Shown in pieces: positions 39,594 to 47,234 of a stretch of DNA of 64,000 nt. Each line of letters begins with the position of its first letter. The stretch's first letter is position 1. The stretch lies in assembly GCA_041940425.1 (NCBI GenBank), contig JBGTSF010000016.1:1-64000 (forward strand). The letters are read 5' to 3'. The stretch is from DATHTS01 sp041940425 (lineage in GTDB: Bacteria > Acidobacteriota > Blastocatellia > Pyrinomonadales > Pyrinomonadaceae). The notes under the pieces are model-generated. The model had not been told where the DNA came from and made no database searches. It saw only the letters and a list, made by a program, of their open reading frames with translations. The translations under genes were made by a program, and so were the position numbers.

Positions 39594-41169
39594 TTGGGCG
39601 TTTCTTGGTTTCTCAAAACGTAAGACTATGAAACTTATTAAAATCTGGCACATATCTTATTTAATTTTAATAATTCTCTTTTTGAGTAGCTTTACTGCGA
39701 GCGGACAGAAACGGCAACAAACTCAACAGACTGGGAAAACGCCTACACAAATATCTTTAACTTCGCGCCAGATAGCTGAAAAAGTTTCAAAATCAGTGGT
39801 GCTTATCGTAACGCAAGATGCGGATGGTGAACTGTTAGCTCAAGGAAGCGGATTCTTTTACAGTGTTCCACTTTCTGCAAACAAATCTAGTGGGCAACTT
39901 GTTAATGGCAAAACGAATTTAGTGGCAACAAATCTTCATGTCTTTAAGCGTGCGTGGCAAGGATACGTCAAAACTTTGAATGACGGAGCAACCTACAAAA
40001 TCAAACAAATTGTAGGTATTGATTTACTACGTGATTTATGTGTGTTAGAAATTCAGGGAATATCTAGTTTGCCGCTTACGCTTGGAAACTCTGACCAAAT
40101 TGCTGTCGGTGATGATATTTACGCGGTAGGAAATCCCAAAGGACTTGAAGGCTCTTTTTCAAAAGGAATTGTGAGCAGTATCCGACAAAAACTAGGTTTA
40201 ATTCAGATAGATGCTGCAATTTCATCAGGTTCAAGCGGCGGTGCTGTTGTCAATAATCGCGGTGAAGTTATCGGTGTGGTAGTTTCGAGCCTCAGCAGCG
40301 GACAAAATTTAAATTTTGCCATTCCTTCAAATTACTTGGCGCAGTTGCCGCTAACTTGGCAAGCATCGGTCAATGCGGCTGGCGCACTTGCAATAACTGA
40401 AAAAGAAGATGAAGGACTTTTGGGAAACGTGCGTATTGTAATGACTAAAGAAGCAGAAATTGATAATAGTAGAGATACACCGATAGAAGCAGAACCAAAA
40501 CTAAAATTACGCAAAGAATATAATGAACTTGGTGAGAGCATTAGATATACTTCTTATGGTAATAATAATGATGTCAGAATGGATATGATAATTGAGTATG
40601 ATGAGCGTGGTTTAAAGTCTTACTCAACTATGAGTTTTAGAGGAGAAAAAAAAGGAGAAAAGAGATACACTGACGCTGAAAATCTAGACTTAAAATTAAA
40701 CTACCGAAGTTACAGCATTACAAAAGAAAGTGAATATACCTCTGCAAACAATTTAAAGGTTAAAAAAGCTGTTACTTATGACCGCAACGGACGCGAAATT
40801 GAAGACGTAAGGCGAGTGTCTGATGGCACGAACCTGAAAATACTCATAAAATATGATAGCGAAGGTAGAAAGATTGAAGAGCAAAGATTTAGAAATGGAG
40901 TGTTAGAAGACGTTTATCAATTTGTTTATAAAATTGATGGGCGCGGAAATTGGATTAGGCAGACTGAATTCTACTCTTCACCTAAATTTCCTGATGTGAG
41001 ACCTATTCCAACGAAAGTAGTTTATCGAGAAATTGTTTACTATTAAGAATGAATACAATTTTAAAGTTGAAATGTTCTTATAAAGACACGCCCAACAAGT
41101 CATTGCACCGAAGCGCGAAATAAACTCTGGCTTGCGTGTAGCCGATTTCGCGCTCGGTGAACTCCGCCG
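39594..41169 (+). mobile_element. Single integron gene cassette (no integrase in window)
   Basis: The left boundary has a core site GTTGGGC (39593-39599), the right boundary GTTAGAC (41169-41175), with recombination expected after each G. The cassette carries one gene and a complete attC at its 3' end. Closing the cassette into a circle would join 5' GCCCAAC (41090-41096) and 3' GTTGGGC, which are perfectly complementary, extending to 9 bp (ACGCCCAAC/GTTGGGCGT); this is the expected signature of a genuine cassette. Content is AT-richer than flanking genes. No intI, attI or further attC was found, so it is a lone attC (CALIN/SALIN-like) insertion. Confidence 0.85.
39628..41046 (+). CDS. Secreted trypsin-like serine protease (cassette-borne)
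   Basis: A 472-residue protein. Signal peptide MKLIKIWHISYLILIILFLS; then an S1C/HtrA-type protease domain (about 48-245) with catalytic His (NLHVFK), Asp (LLRDLCVLEI) and Ser (AAISSGSSGGAVVNNRGEV). No PDZ domain follows. The C-terminal ~200 residues hold repeated Tyr-rich strand motifs (YTSYGNNNDVRMDMIIEYDE, KILIKYDSEGRKIEEQRF) resembling RHS/YD-like beta repeats. Codon use is clearly AT-rich. It is the only gene in the integron cassette; a secreted protease is an unusual cassette product. Confidence 0.9.
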   Translation: MKLIKIWHISYLILIILFLSSFTASGQKRQQTQQTGKTPTQISLTSRQIAEKVSKSVVLIVTQDADGELLAQGSGFFYSVPLSANKSSGQLVNGKTNLVATNLHVFKRAWQGYVKTLNDGATYKIKQIVGIDLLRDLCVLEIQGISSLPLTLGNSDQIAVGDDIYAVGNPKGLEGSFSKGIVSSIRQKLGLIQIDAAISSGSSGGAVVNNRGEVIGVVVSSLSSGQNLNFAIPSNYLAQLPLTWQASVNAAGALAITEKEDEGLLGNVRIVMTKEAEIDNSRDTPIEAEPKLKLRKEYNELGESIRYTSYGNNNDVRMDMIIEYDERGLKSYSTMSFRGEKKGEKRYTDAENLDLKLNYRSYSITKESEYTSANNLKVKKAVTYDRNGREIEDVRRVSDGTNLKILIKYDSEGRKIEEQRFRNGVLEDVYQFVYKIDGRGNWIRQTEFYSSPKFPDVRPIPTKVVYREIVYY

Positions 41170-41175
41170 TTAGAC
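41090..41175 (+). other. attC: attC recombination site of the integron cassette
   Basis: R'' GCCCAAC (41090-41096) and R' GTTAGAC (41169-41175, after integration) fit RYYYAAC and GTTRRRY. Between them CACCGAAGCGCGAAA (41106-41120) pairs with TTTCGCGCTCGGTG (41146-41159), leaving one extrahelical A on the left arm. An unpaired spacer of nine bases lies on each side, and a 25-nt variable terminal loop sits between. Length 86 nt. This arrangement of R and L arms, extrahelical base and unpaired spacer is typical of attC. Confidence 0.87.
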
Positions 41176-41265
41176 AATAATAAAAATTTGAATAAAAGCG
41201 TATCCGAATTTCGATACGCTTCCACATTTTTCGGGTTTTTGTATGGAAATGATGCAAAAAATTGC

Positions 41266-41420
41266 GGGAAATTGATAAATGTTGCGTTACATTTGCCAAA
41301 TGTAACGCAACATTTATCGTTTGTAACGATACCTTCGTCAAATGTAACGATACATTTCACGAATGTAACGATACATTTCACGAATGTAACGATACATTTA
41401 GCAAATGTAGGCAAACATTT
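41266..41420 (+). repeat. Array B: seven 21-bp repeat units
   Basis: TGT recurs at 41280, 41301, 41322, 41343, 41364, 41385 and 41406, each 21 bp apart. The unit is close to AAATGTAACGATACATTTCAC. The first unit (AAATGTTGCGTTACATTTG) is the same as the first unit of array A at 546-713. It lies between the cassette and the FN3 gene, ending about 75 bp before that ATG. Frames encode Cys-Asn-Asp-Thr-Phe heptads but have no ribosome site. A hairpin AAGCGTATC / GATACGCTT (about 41195-41222) precedes the array. Confidence 0.9.
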
Positions 41421-41495
41421 ACCTGTTTTCCGTTCAAAAAGCGGCGAAAATTCGCTATTTAAATCCAACAAATAAAACACAAAGGAGCTTTTTGT

Positions 41496-42095
41496 ATGAA
41501 ATTTCCAAGAACAGAAGCCGAAATCATCACGCTCGCACAGCAGATCGAAAACGGCTTGAAAAATAACTCGAATCTCGGAAGCTCGCCCGTTTCGGACACG
41601 GAATTTTCGGCGATGCTGACGGCTTTTTTAGCGAAACGCGATCAGATCGTTGCCGCGCAAGCCGCACTCGGCGAAATGCACGACGAAAAAGACGATCTGC
41701 TCGACGACCTGACCGACGCGATGCAGCGCGTCATTGACTACACCGCCTCGGTTTCGAACAACGACCCGACCGAACTCGCTTCGATCGGCTGGAGCGCGCC
41801 CGGCGAACCGACCAAACAGCCGCCCGGACAACCGCGCTCTCTGGAAATGATCAATCAAACCGACACGACCGTTTTTCTCGATTGGAAAAACCCGACCGAC
41901 GGCGGGCGCGTCGCTTCCTACCGCGTCGAACGCCGCGAACGTCCGAGCGGACCCTGGGAAACCTGCGGCGCAACCAATGTAACCGAGCTTCTTTTGACCA
42001 ACCAGCCGCGCGGCAAAGAACTCGAATACCGCATCATCGCCTTTAACTCGAACGGCGATTCGACCCCGAGCAACACCGTCGCGGCGGTTTTGTAA
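41496..42095 (+). CDS. Helical-domain plus fibronectin type III protein
   Basis: A 199-residue protein with AAAGGAG before ATG 41496. The N-terminal ~90 residues are helical (IITLAQQIENGLKNN, QAALGEMHDEKDDLLDDLTD). The C-terminal FN3 domain (about 105-199) has TVFLDWKNPTDGGRVASYRV, GPWETCGATNVTELL and LEYRIIAFNSNGDSTPSNTV. No signal peptide is visible. FN3 modules mediate protein-protein or surface contacts. Helical-plus-FN3 proteins of this size are often uncharacterised. Preceded by array B, whose proximity (about 75 bp) hints at a regulatory link. Confidence 0.78.
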   Translation: MKFPRTEAEIITLAQQIENGLKNNSNLGSSPVSDTEFSAMLTAFLAKRDQIVAAQAALGEMHDEKDDLLDDLTDAMQRVIDYTASVSNNDPTELASIGWSAPGEPTKQPPGQPRSLEMINQTDTTVFLDWKNPTDGGRVASYRVERRERPSGPWETCGATNVTELLLTNQPRGKELEYRIIAFNSNGDSTPSNTVAAVL

Positions 42096-42101
42096 GGGAT
42101 G

Positions 42102-42135
42102 AAGGATGAATGAAGCGTCTGCTTCATTCATCCTT
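42102..42135. repeat. Perfect 15-bp hairpin of GATGAAG words
   Basis: AAGGATGAATGAAGC (42102-42116), loop GTCT and its exact inverse (42121-42135), 7 bp after the FN3 stop. Composed of GGATGAA-type words as in other short tandem repeats here; could also act as a terminator, since TTTTG follows. Confidence 0.75.
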
Positions 42136-42145
42136 TTGATCAGTG

Positions 42146-42220
42146 CAGAAGCCCGCGCGTCAGCAAGGGCGGACTAATTCAATCTTGAATATTCCGCCCT
42201 TGCTGACGCGCGGGCTTCTG
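42146..42220. repeat. 75-bp palindromic element with 28-bp perfect arms (intergenic copy)
   Basis: Arms 42146-42173 and 42193-42220 are exact inverse copies (begin CAGAAGCCCGCGCGTCAGCA), loop 19 nt. A diverged 74-bp copy lies inside the monooxygenase gene at 63418-63491. REP/BIME-like in size and symmetry. Confidence 0.92.
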
Positions 42221-42288
42221 TTTGAAAAAAAATATCGAACGGGCGGAAAATTGTGATAAAGTTTATGAAAAAAAAAGAGGTTTTGAAT

Positions 42289-43596
42289 ATGAAAACCTTC
42301 AACAGCAAAATAATAAAACTTTCCTTTTTTCTCGTCTTGATTCTTTTTTTCGGTCAGACGGCTTCGAGTCAGGAAGACAAATGTGTTCAGCCGGTTTCAA
42401 TAGGCGACATTTCCGAAAGATTTAAATCGGATTCAGGCAAAGGCAAATCTGTCCAACAAACGAATGAAGAATTGATAAATGAAATCGTTGAACGCAAAGT
42501 AAATTTCAAACCGGCTGAGATTAACGAAAAGACTTTGAAAAAAGCGGGCGCAACCGATCTGTTGTTAAAGACTATTCGTGAAAACCCGTCAAAATATCCC
42601 AGTGAATTAGGGTGCTGGTATCAAAAATATGTTGATAACTATCAGTCAGACGATCCTGAAAAATTGAAAATAGCATTAGAAGCGGCAAAAGAGTATGCCA
42701 GAATCTGTGAAAGTAAATACTTTTGCAACATTGATGAACTTCAATACTTTAAAGAACATATCTTAAAGCTGGAAAGAGCCATTAAATCAAAGTCTGCGAT
42801 TTCGAGTCAGGGAAGCGACTGCTCACAATCAGACCGAATTTCAGTTAGTTATATTCTCTCCAAATTTATATTTACCTCGCGCATAACAAAACCTGCCGAA
42901 CCGATCAACGAAAAATTGGTTGAAGAAATTATCGAACGCAAAGTAAATTTTCGATTGGATGCGGAGAATAAAAAATCTCTGAAAGAAGCGGGCGCGAGCG
43001 ATTTGTTACTAAAAACTATTTCCGAAAATTATCAGCCGGGAAGTGAGATCGAGGCGGAGCGTTTATATCATATTTACATGAACAATTATCAATCGAACAA
43101 AATCGAGAATTTAAAGATGGCTATAGATGCCGCGAAAGAGTTTGTCAAAAAATTTGAAAAAGACGGGTGTTATGCGGAGCAAGTCAAATACTTTAAGGAT
43201 GCGATTCCAATGCTGGAGCCGGATTATCATCCGCCCAGAGATCCGAAAATTGATCTCAAATGGAAACTCCTCGCCCATCTTACAGATAAATACAAAGCGA
43301 AAAATTGGAACGAAATTTTCGCTCTCGGCGAAAAAGTTTTAGAGATTGATCCCGAATTTACGCCTTTGATAATCGTGCTTGCCGGAGTCGGTTTCGATCA
43401 GGCGAAACTAAAAGGGGAGAAAAGCGAATTTAACGATAAAACCATTCGCTACGCCGAACTCGCCGTCAAATTGCTAGAAGCCGAAAAGGAAACTCAAAAC
43501 AAATACGGCGCGTTAGATTACGAATACAAAACAAAAGCCGAGGCTCTGGAAAAAATGAAGCAAATCCTCGACTTTATGAAAAATCAAAATTTGTAA
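42289..43596 (+). CDS. Exported protein with a duplicated small helical domain
   Basis: A 435-residue protein with signal peptide MKTFNSKIIKLSFFLVLILF; ATG 42289 is preferred because AAGAGG lies before it. Two copies of a ~60-residue module are seen: NEIVERKVNFKPAEINEKTL with AGATDLLLKTIREN, and EIIERKVNFRLDAENKKSL with AGASDLLLKTISEN, each followed by a similar Tyr-rich stretch. The same module occurs once in the TPR-TonB protein at 37558. The C-terminal ~150 residues are TPR-like helices (KLLAHLTDKYKAKNWNEIFA). No function recognised; probably periplasmic. Confidence 0.78.
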   Translation: MKTFNSKIIKLSFFLVLILFFGQTASSQEDKCVQPVSIGDISERFKSDSGKGKSVQQTNEELINEIVERKVNFKPAEINEKTLKKAGATDLLLKTIRENPSKYPSELGCWYQKYVDNYQSDDPEKLKIALEAAKEYARICESKYFCNIDELQYFKEHILKLERAIKSKSAISSQGSDCSQSDRISVSYILSKFIFTSRITKPAEPINEKLVEEIIERKVNFRLDAENKKSLKEAGASDLLLKTISENYQPGSEIEAERLYHIYMNNYQSNKIENLKMAIDAAKEFVKKFEKDGCYAEQVKYFKDAIPMLEPDYHPPRDPKIDLKWKLLAHLTDKYKAKNWNEIFALGEKVLEIDPEFTPLIIVLAGVGFDQAKLKGEKSEFNDKTIRYAELAVKLLEAEKETQNKYGALDYEYKTKAEALEKMKQILDFMKNQNL

Positions 43597-43653
43597 AAAA
43601 CCGCGCCCGAACCGATTAAATAATTTTCACGTTGGAAAGCTTTATAGTAAATG

Positions 43654-43832
43654 AATCCCGAAGGGATTTTTCGTTAATAGCCCCGCGATTTATCGCGGGG
43701 TGTAGATGACAAGCAAAAACGAGTCCCGTAGGGACGGAAGAATCCGTCGTCCCTACGGGACTCGCCGCATTTATCAATCGAAAAACCCACGATAAATCGC
43801 GGGGCTATTGACAGATGCTCCTACGGAGCAAA
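43654..43832. repeat. Cluster of nested palindromes (CCCGTAGGGACG / CCCCGCGATTTATCGCGGGG type)
   Basis: The 254-bp gap between convergent genes holds AATCCCGAAGGGATT; ATAGCCCCGCGATTTATCGC with an inverse partner at 43788-43809; a central hairpin of GAGTCCCGTAGGGACG (43721-43736) and its inverse (43749-43764); and GCTCCTACGGAGC (43817-43829). Together these make one large, partly nested hairpin. No gene is seen in it. Confidence 0.85.
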
Positions 43833-43850
43833 ATTTTGAGGATCACTTTT

Positions 43851-44711
43851 TTAATAACTTCCGACAGCAACATCCGACTTCACGCCGCTCGCTTCCTGCG
43901 CGATCTTTACGCCGACGCTTGCGCCGATTCGGGTTGCTCCGGCTTCGAACATTTTTCGCGCATCGTCAATTCCTTTTACCCCGCCCGACGCTTTGACACC
44001 GAGACTTCTGCCGACTGTTCGACGCATTAACGCAACATCGTCGGCGGTCGCGCCGCCTTTGGCAAAGCCGGTCGAAGTTTTAACAAAATCCGCGCCCGCG
44101 TTTTTCGATGCGAGACAGGCGCGAACTTTTTCTTCGTCGGTTAAAAGCGCGGTTTCGATGATGACTTTCAGCAAAACTTTGTTTTCGTGCGCGGCTTCGG
44201 CGACGGCGCGAATGTCGTCTTCGACCGCGCAATCATCGCCCGATTTCAACGCGCCGATGTTGATGACCATATCAACTTCTCTCGCGCCGTTAAAAATCGC
44301 GCGGCGCGCTTCGTATGCTTTCACGTCCGGCAAAGTCGCGCCCAGAGGAAAACCAATCACCGTGCAGACCGGAATATCCGAGCCTTTCAAAAATTCGGCG
44401 GCGCGTTTCACCCAAGAAGGATTGACGCAGACCGAAGCAAAGCCGAATTGAATCGCTTCGTTACAGAGTTTTTTGATGTCGCTTTCGGACGCTTCGGGTT
44501 TCAAAAGCGTGTGGTCAATCAAACTCGCCCAATCGTGCGCCGTCGCCGTTTCGCCCAAAACAATGCCGATGCGCGACGCGCCCGCGTCAACGATGCGTTC
44601 GACATCAGCGCGGCAAAACGAGCCGCTGTATTCGCCCGCGCCGCCGTCGAGTTTCGACAAAACGAGATCGGTGATCTGTTCGACAAGTTGTTCGTAATTT
44701 CCGTTAATCAT
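43851..44711 (-). CDS. deoC: Deoxyribose-phosphate aldolase with microcompartment-type N-terminal extension
   Basis: A 286-residue DeoC that cleaves 2-deoxyribose-5-phosphate to glyceraldehyde-3-phosphate and acetaldehyde. Core from about residue 66: LIDHTLLKPEASESD, GFASVCVNPSWV, CTVIGFPLGA, Schiff-base Lys in FVKTSTGFAKGGA, and VKASGGVKGID. The first ~65 residues are extra: an amphipathic helix (YEQLVEQITDLVLSKL) plus VERIVDAGASRIGI, as in bacterial-microcompartment-associated aldolases. ATG 44711 is used because the upstream in-frame MNLEL is encoded by a repeat. Downstream of Uma2 and RpiB on the same strand. Confidence 0.92.
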   Translation of the reverse strand: MINGNYEQLVEQITDLVLSKLDGGAGEYSGSFCRADVERIVDAGASRIGIVLGETATAHDWASLIDHTLLKPEASESDIKKLCNEAIQFGFASVCVNPSWVKRAAEFLKGSDIPVCTVIGFPLGATLPDVKAYEARRAIFNGAREVDMVINIGALKSGDDCAVEDDIRAVAEAAHENKVLLKVIIETALLTDEEKVRACLASKNAGADFVKTSTGFAKGGATADDVALMRRTVGRSLGVKASGGVKGIDDARKMFEAGATRIGASVGVKIAQEASGVKSDVAVGSY

Positions 44712-44783
44712 AAGTTCAAGGTTCAAGGTTCAAGGTTCAAGGTAAAGCTGAAACTTTGAACCTTGAACTTTGAACTTTGAACT
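44712..44783. repeat. Heptanucleotide hairpin GTTCAAG
   Basis: Four to five copies of GTTCAAG (44714-44743) face inverted CTTTGAA/CTTGAAC copies (44753-44783) around a 9-nt loop, filling the gap between uma2 and deoC. It would form a ~30-bp stem in the transcript. Confidence 0.88.
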
Positions 44784-45426
44784 AAACGAGTTTCCATTCC
44801 TGCAAAATTTCCATCAAACCGGGCAGATTTTCCTGCCAGAGCCAATCGGTTTTTATCCAAAGATTTTCGATCACGCGGCTTTCAAAAACGCCGTCGGCTG
44901 AAACGGGAAGCATTTTGTATTTTCCGTTTTCGTCAAAACCGTAAAAAATCGCCGTTCGCGTATTCGGATCAATTGTCCAATACTCTCTGACACCAGCCAT
45001 TTCGTATTCCCGGAACTTATCCTGCGTGTCGCGTTCGATGCTTTCGGGCGAAAGAATCTCGATTATCAGATCGGCTTTTCCGTCAACATACTGTTTTTCG
45101 ACGCGATGCAGATTTTCGTTGGAAACGAACATAAGGTCGGGCTGTCTGCCCGAAGGTCGAAAATCGAATTTTATCTGAAACGGCGACGGAATAACTTCAC
45201 CGATTTTTTTCGCTTCAACCCAAAATTGCAGAATTGCGGTTAAAAATCTGCATAATTGCTGATGTCTCAAACTGGGATTACTCATTTTGATCACCTCGCC
45301 GTCAACCCATTCGAACCAGCCTTCTTCGCCGTTCCATTCGAGAAATTTTCGATAGGAAATCGTATCGCGCGGCAGAGTCGGCGGCGTGGAAGCGGTTGAT
45401 GTGATTTCGGCGGTTAGATTTTCCAT
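44782..45426 (-). CDS. Uma2 family (DUF820) putative restriction-endonuclease-fold protein
   Basis: A 214-residue protein; ATG 45426 is preceded by GAGG, and an upstream in-frame extension overlaps rpiB and is rejected. The Uma2 signature is visible: FEWVDGEVIKMSNPSLRHQQ, GRQPDLMFVSNENL, ADLIIEILSPESIERDTQDK and EYEMAGVREYWTIDP. The PD-(D/E)XK core residues are Asp in QPDLMF and Glu in IEIL. The family is very abundant in Cyanobacteria, Chloroflexi and Acidobacteria, with function largely unknown. It lies between rpiB and deoC, probably as a later insertion in that unit. Confidence 0.88.
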   Translation of the reverse strand: MENLTAEITSTASTPPTLPRDTISYRKFLEWNGEEGWFEWVDGEVIKMSNPSLRHQQLCRFLTAILQFWVEAKKIGEVIPSPFQIKFDFRPSGRQPDLMFVSNENLHRVEKQYVDGKADLIIEILSPESIERDTQDKFREYEMAGVREYWTIDPNTRTAIFYGFDENGKYKMLPVSADGVFESRVIENLWIKTDWLWQENLPGLMEILQEWKLV

Positions 45427-45457
45427 CAGATTTACCTCGCTTGACCTCTCGATTTTA

Positions 45458-46249
45458 TCACTTTTTATACTGCTTTTCGATTGCGTCAATTTTCCCGACA
45501 CGCTTTTTATGACGCTCTTCCGAAATTTCGCTGGTCAGAAATGCTTCGACGATCTGTTTTATCTCGTCGAAGGAATTTTGCCCGCTTCCGAGAGTCAAAA
45601 CATTCGCGCCGTTATGCTCGCGCGAATTTTTGGCGAGCGCGACATTGTAGCAAGCGGCGGCGCGGACATTCGGGACTTTGTTTGCCGCCATCGCGCTTCC
45701 TATCCCTGCGCCGTCAATAATGATCCCAACGTCGGCGTGCTTTCGCCCGACCGCTTCGGCGACCAGATGCGCAAAATCGGGATAATCAACCGCGTCTTTC
45801 GAATTCGTGCCGCAATCGCGGACGCTCAAACCTAGTCCGGCGAGAAAATTTTTGAGCTGTTCCTTAAATTCAAAACCGCCGTGATCGCAACCGACGGCGA
45901 CGGATTTTACTTTCAGCGACGCATTGCGAGAAGATTTTTTTATCAGAACGAGTTTTTTGTCGTTGACGATGTCCTGGGCGAGCGCGGTAAATTTCACATT
46001 TTCCGCCACGCGGACGCGCGCGCCTTCGTCAAGCCCGCGCAGATCATCTTCGGTCAGGAGTTTTTTAGCCGATTCGTCGCGGTCAAATTCTTTTTCCGTC
46101 TTTTCTTTTAAGGAATTGACGACGACGCGCTTCGGAAAATTCTCACCCGCCTGTTTTTGCTCCGGTTGGGTTTCACCTTCGAGCGGAACATTTTCCAAAA
46201 CCTGTTTTACAAGAGCGCGAACGCGGTCGCGCGTTTCTTTATCTGCCAT
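45458..46249 (-). CDS. RpiB/LacA/LacB family sugar-phosphate isomerase with N-terminal extension
   Basis: A 263-residue protein. The RpiB fold is about 113-255: VAVGCDHGGFEFKEQL, DYPDFAHLVAEAVG, IIIDGAGIGSAMAANKVPNV and NSREHNGANVLTLGSGQ. The active-site Cys of classical RpiB (CGTGIG) is Asp here. The ~110-residue extension starts with an amphipathic helix (RDRVRALVKQVLENVP) and contains LTEDDLRGLDEGARVRV...TALAQDIV, a segment resembling those of microcompartment-associated enzymes. Pentose-phosphate isomerisation together with downstream DeoC suggests deoxyribose or pentose-phosphate metabolism. Confidence 0.88.
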   Translation of the reverse strand: MADKETRDRVRALVKQVLENVPLEGETQPEQKQAGENFPKRVVVNSLKEKTEKEFDRDESAKKLLTEDDLRGLDEGARVRVAENVKFTALAQDIVNDKKLVLIKKSSRNASLKVKSVAVGCDHGGFEFKEQLKNFLAGLGLSVRDCGTNSKDAVDYPDFAHLVAEAVGRKHADVGIIIDGAGIGSAMAANKVPNVRAAACYNVALAKNSREHNGANVLTLGSGQNSFDEIKQIVEAFLTSEISEERHKKRVGKIDAIEKQYKK

Positions 46250-46254
46250 ACATT

Positions 46255-46356
46255 TTGAGTTTGGAGAGTTTATAGAGTTGCGAGTTTTGAGAGTTAGCGG
46301 AAAATTGATGATTTGATAACTCTATAAACTCTCCAAACTCTCTAAACTCTCTAAAC
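46255..46356. repeat. Heptanucleotide hairpin (AGAGTTT / AAACTCT words)
   Basis: GAGTTTGGAGAGTTTATAGAG on the left faces CTCTATAAACTCTCCAAACT and further CTCTAAA words on the right, around a loop containing GATGATTTGATAA. It lies between divergent rpiB and hpt, so it may sit in both leaders. Confidence 0.82.
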
Positions 46357-46442
46357 CATTTGAACCTTCCAGACTTGCTACATTTAACTAATTTGAATAG
46401 TATTTCCAAAATACATTTCAATCAAATACAGGAAGCTAAAGA

Positions 46443-47015
46443 ATGTCAACACAAACCGCCGAAAATCAAACCGAATTTGCCAACCCGAATCTCGAAATCC
46501 TACATTCCGCTGAAGAAATAAAAAATCGCGTCGCCGAGATCGGCGCGGAGATCACGCGCGCTTACGCCGGAAAAGACTTGGTTCTGGTCGGCGTTCTCAA
46601 AGGCTCGGTCGTTTTTCTCGCCGATCTGATGCGCGAGATTGATCTGCCGCTGACAATAGATTTTATGTCGGTTTCGAGCTACAAGGACGGAACGGTTTCG
46701 ACGGGCGATGTGGAAATTTTAAAAGACTTGACCAACCCGATCCGCGGGAAAGACGTGATCGTCTGTGAAGACATTATTGACACCGGCTTAACGCTTTTTC
46801 GACTGATGGAAATCCTCGGTTCGCGCGGTGCAAATTCCTTAAAAATCGCCACGCTTCTTGATAAACCCGAACCGCGCATCAAAAAAGAACTCTCGATTGA
46901 TTACTGCGGTTTTCAGATTCCGAACAAGTTCGTCGTCGGCTACGGCTTGGACGCGGCGGGAAGATATAGAAATCTGCCGTTTATCGGTGTCGTCAAAAAT
47001 CCCGAAATCGCCTGA
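46443..47015 (+). CDS. hpt: Hypoxanthine phosphoribosyltransferase
   Basis: A 190-residue purine-salvage enzyme converting hypoxanthine/guanine + PRPP to IMP/GMP. The PRPP loop VIVCEDIIDTGLTL is clear, with LVLVGVLKGSVVFLADLMRE upstream and IPNKFVVGYGLDAAGRYRNL near the C-terminus; DFMSVSSYKDGTVSTGDVEI is the flexible active-site loop. Normal length for bacterial Hpt. ATG 46443. Stand-alone gene, divergent from the rpiB unit. Confidence 0.95.
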   Translation: MSTQTAENQTEFANPNLEILHSAEEIKNRVAEIGAEITRAYAGKDLVLVGVLKGSVVFLADLMREIDLPLTIDFMSVSSYKDGTVSTGDVEILKDLTNPIRGKDVIVCEDIIDTGLTLFRLMEILGSRGANSLKIATLLDKPEPRIKKELSIDYCGFQIPNKFVVGYGLDAAGRYRNLPFIGVVKNPEIA

Positions 47016-47118
47016 CAAAAAAACAAAATCCTATAATTTTTTTTTCGCTTTAAATGATTAGAAAATAAACGCTTGCATTTTTTATTAATTTGATCGCCGC
47101 GTTTTGGCGAAAAAACGA

Positions 47119-47148
47119 TTGACGCGGGCTTAAATTCTTTTGTATTCT
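47119..47148 (+). promoter_or_regulatory. Sigma-70-type promoter for the M43 protease gene
   Basis: TTGACG (47119-47124), an 18-bp spacer and TATTCT (47143-47148) lie in the 219-bp leader of the metalloprotease gene; a GGAG ribosome site follows at the gene start. Confidence 0.55.
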
Positions 47149-47234
47149 CAAAAAACCCCCGGGATGTTTTATCGGTTGTTTTTTACCATCCGTTTTCCTA
47201 TATACAAAATAAATTTCAAGGAGTGAACCGATAA

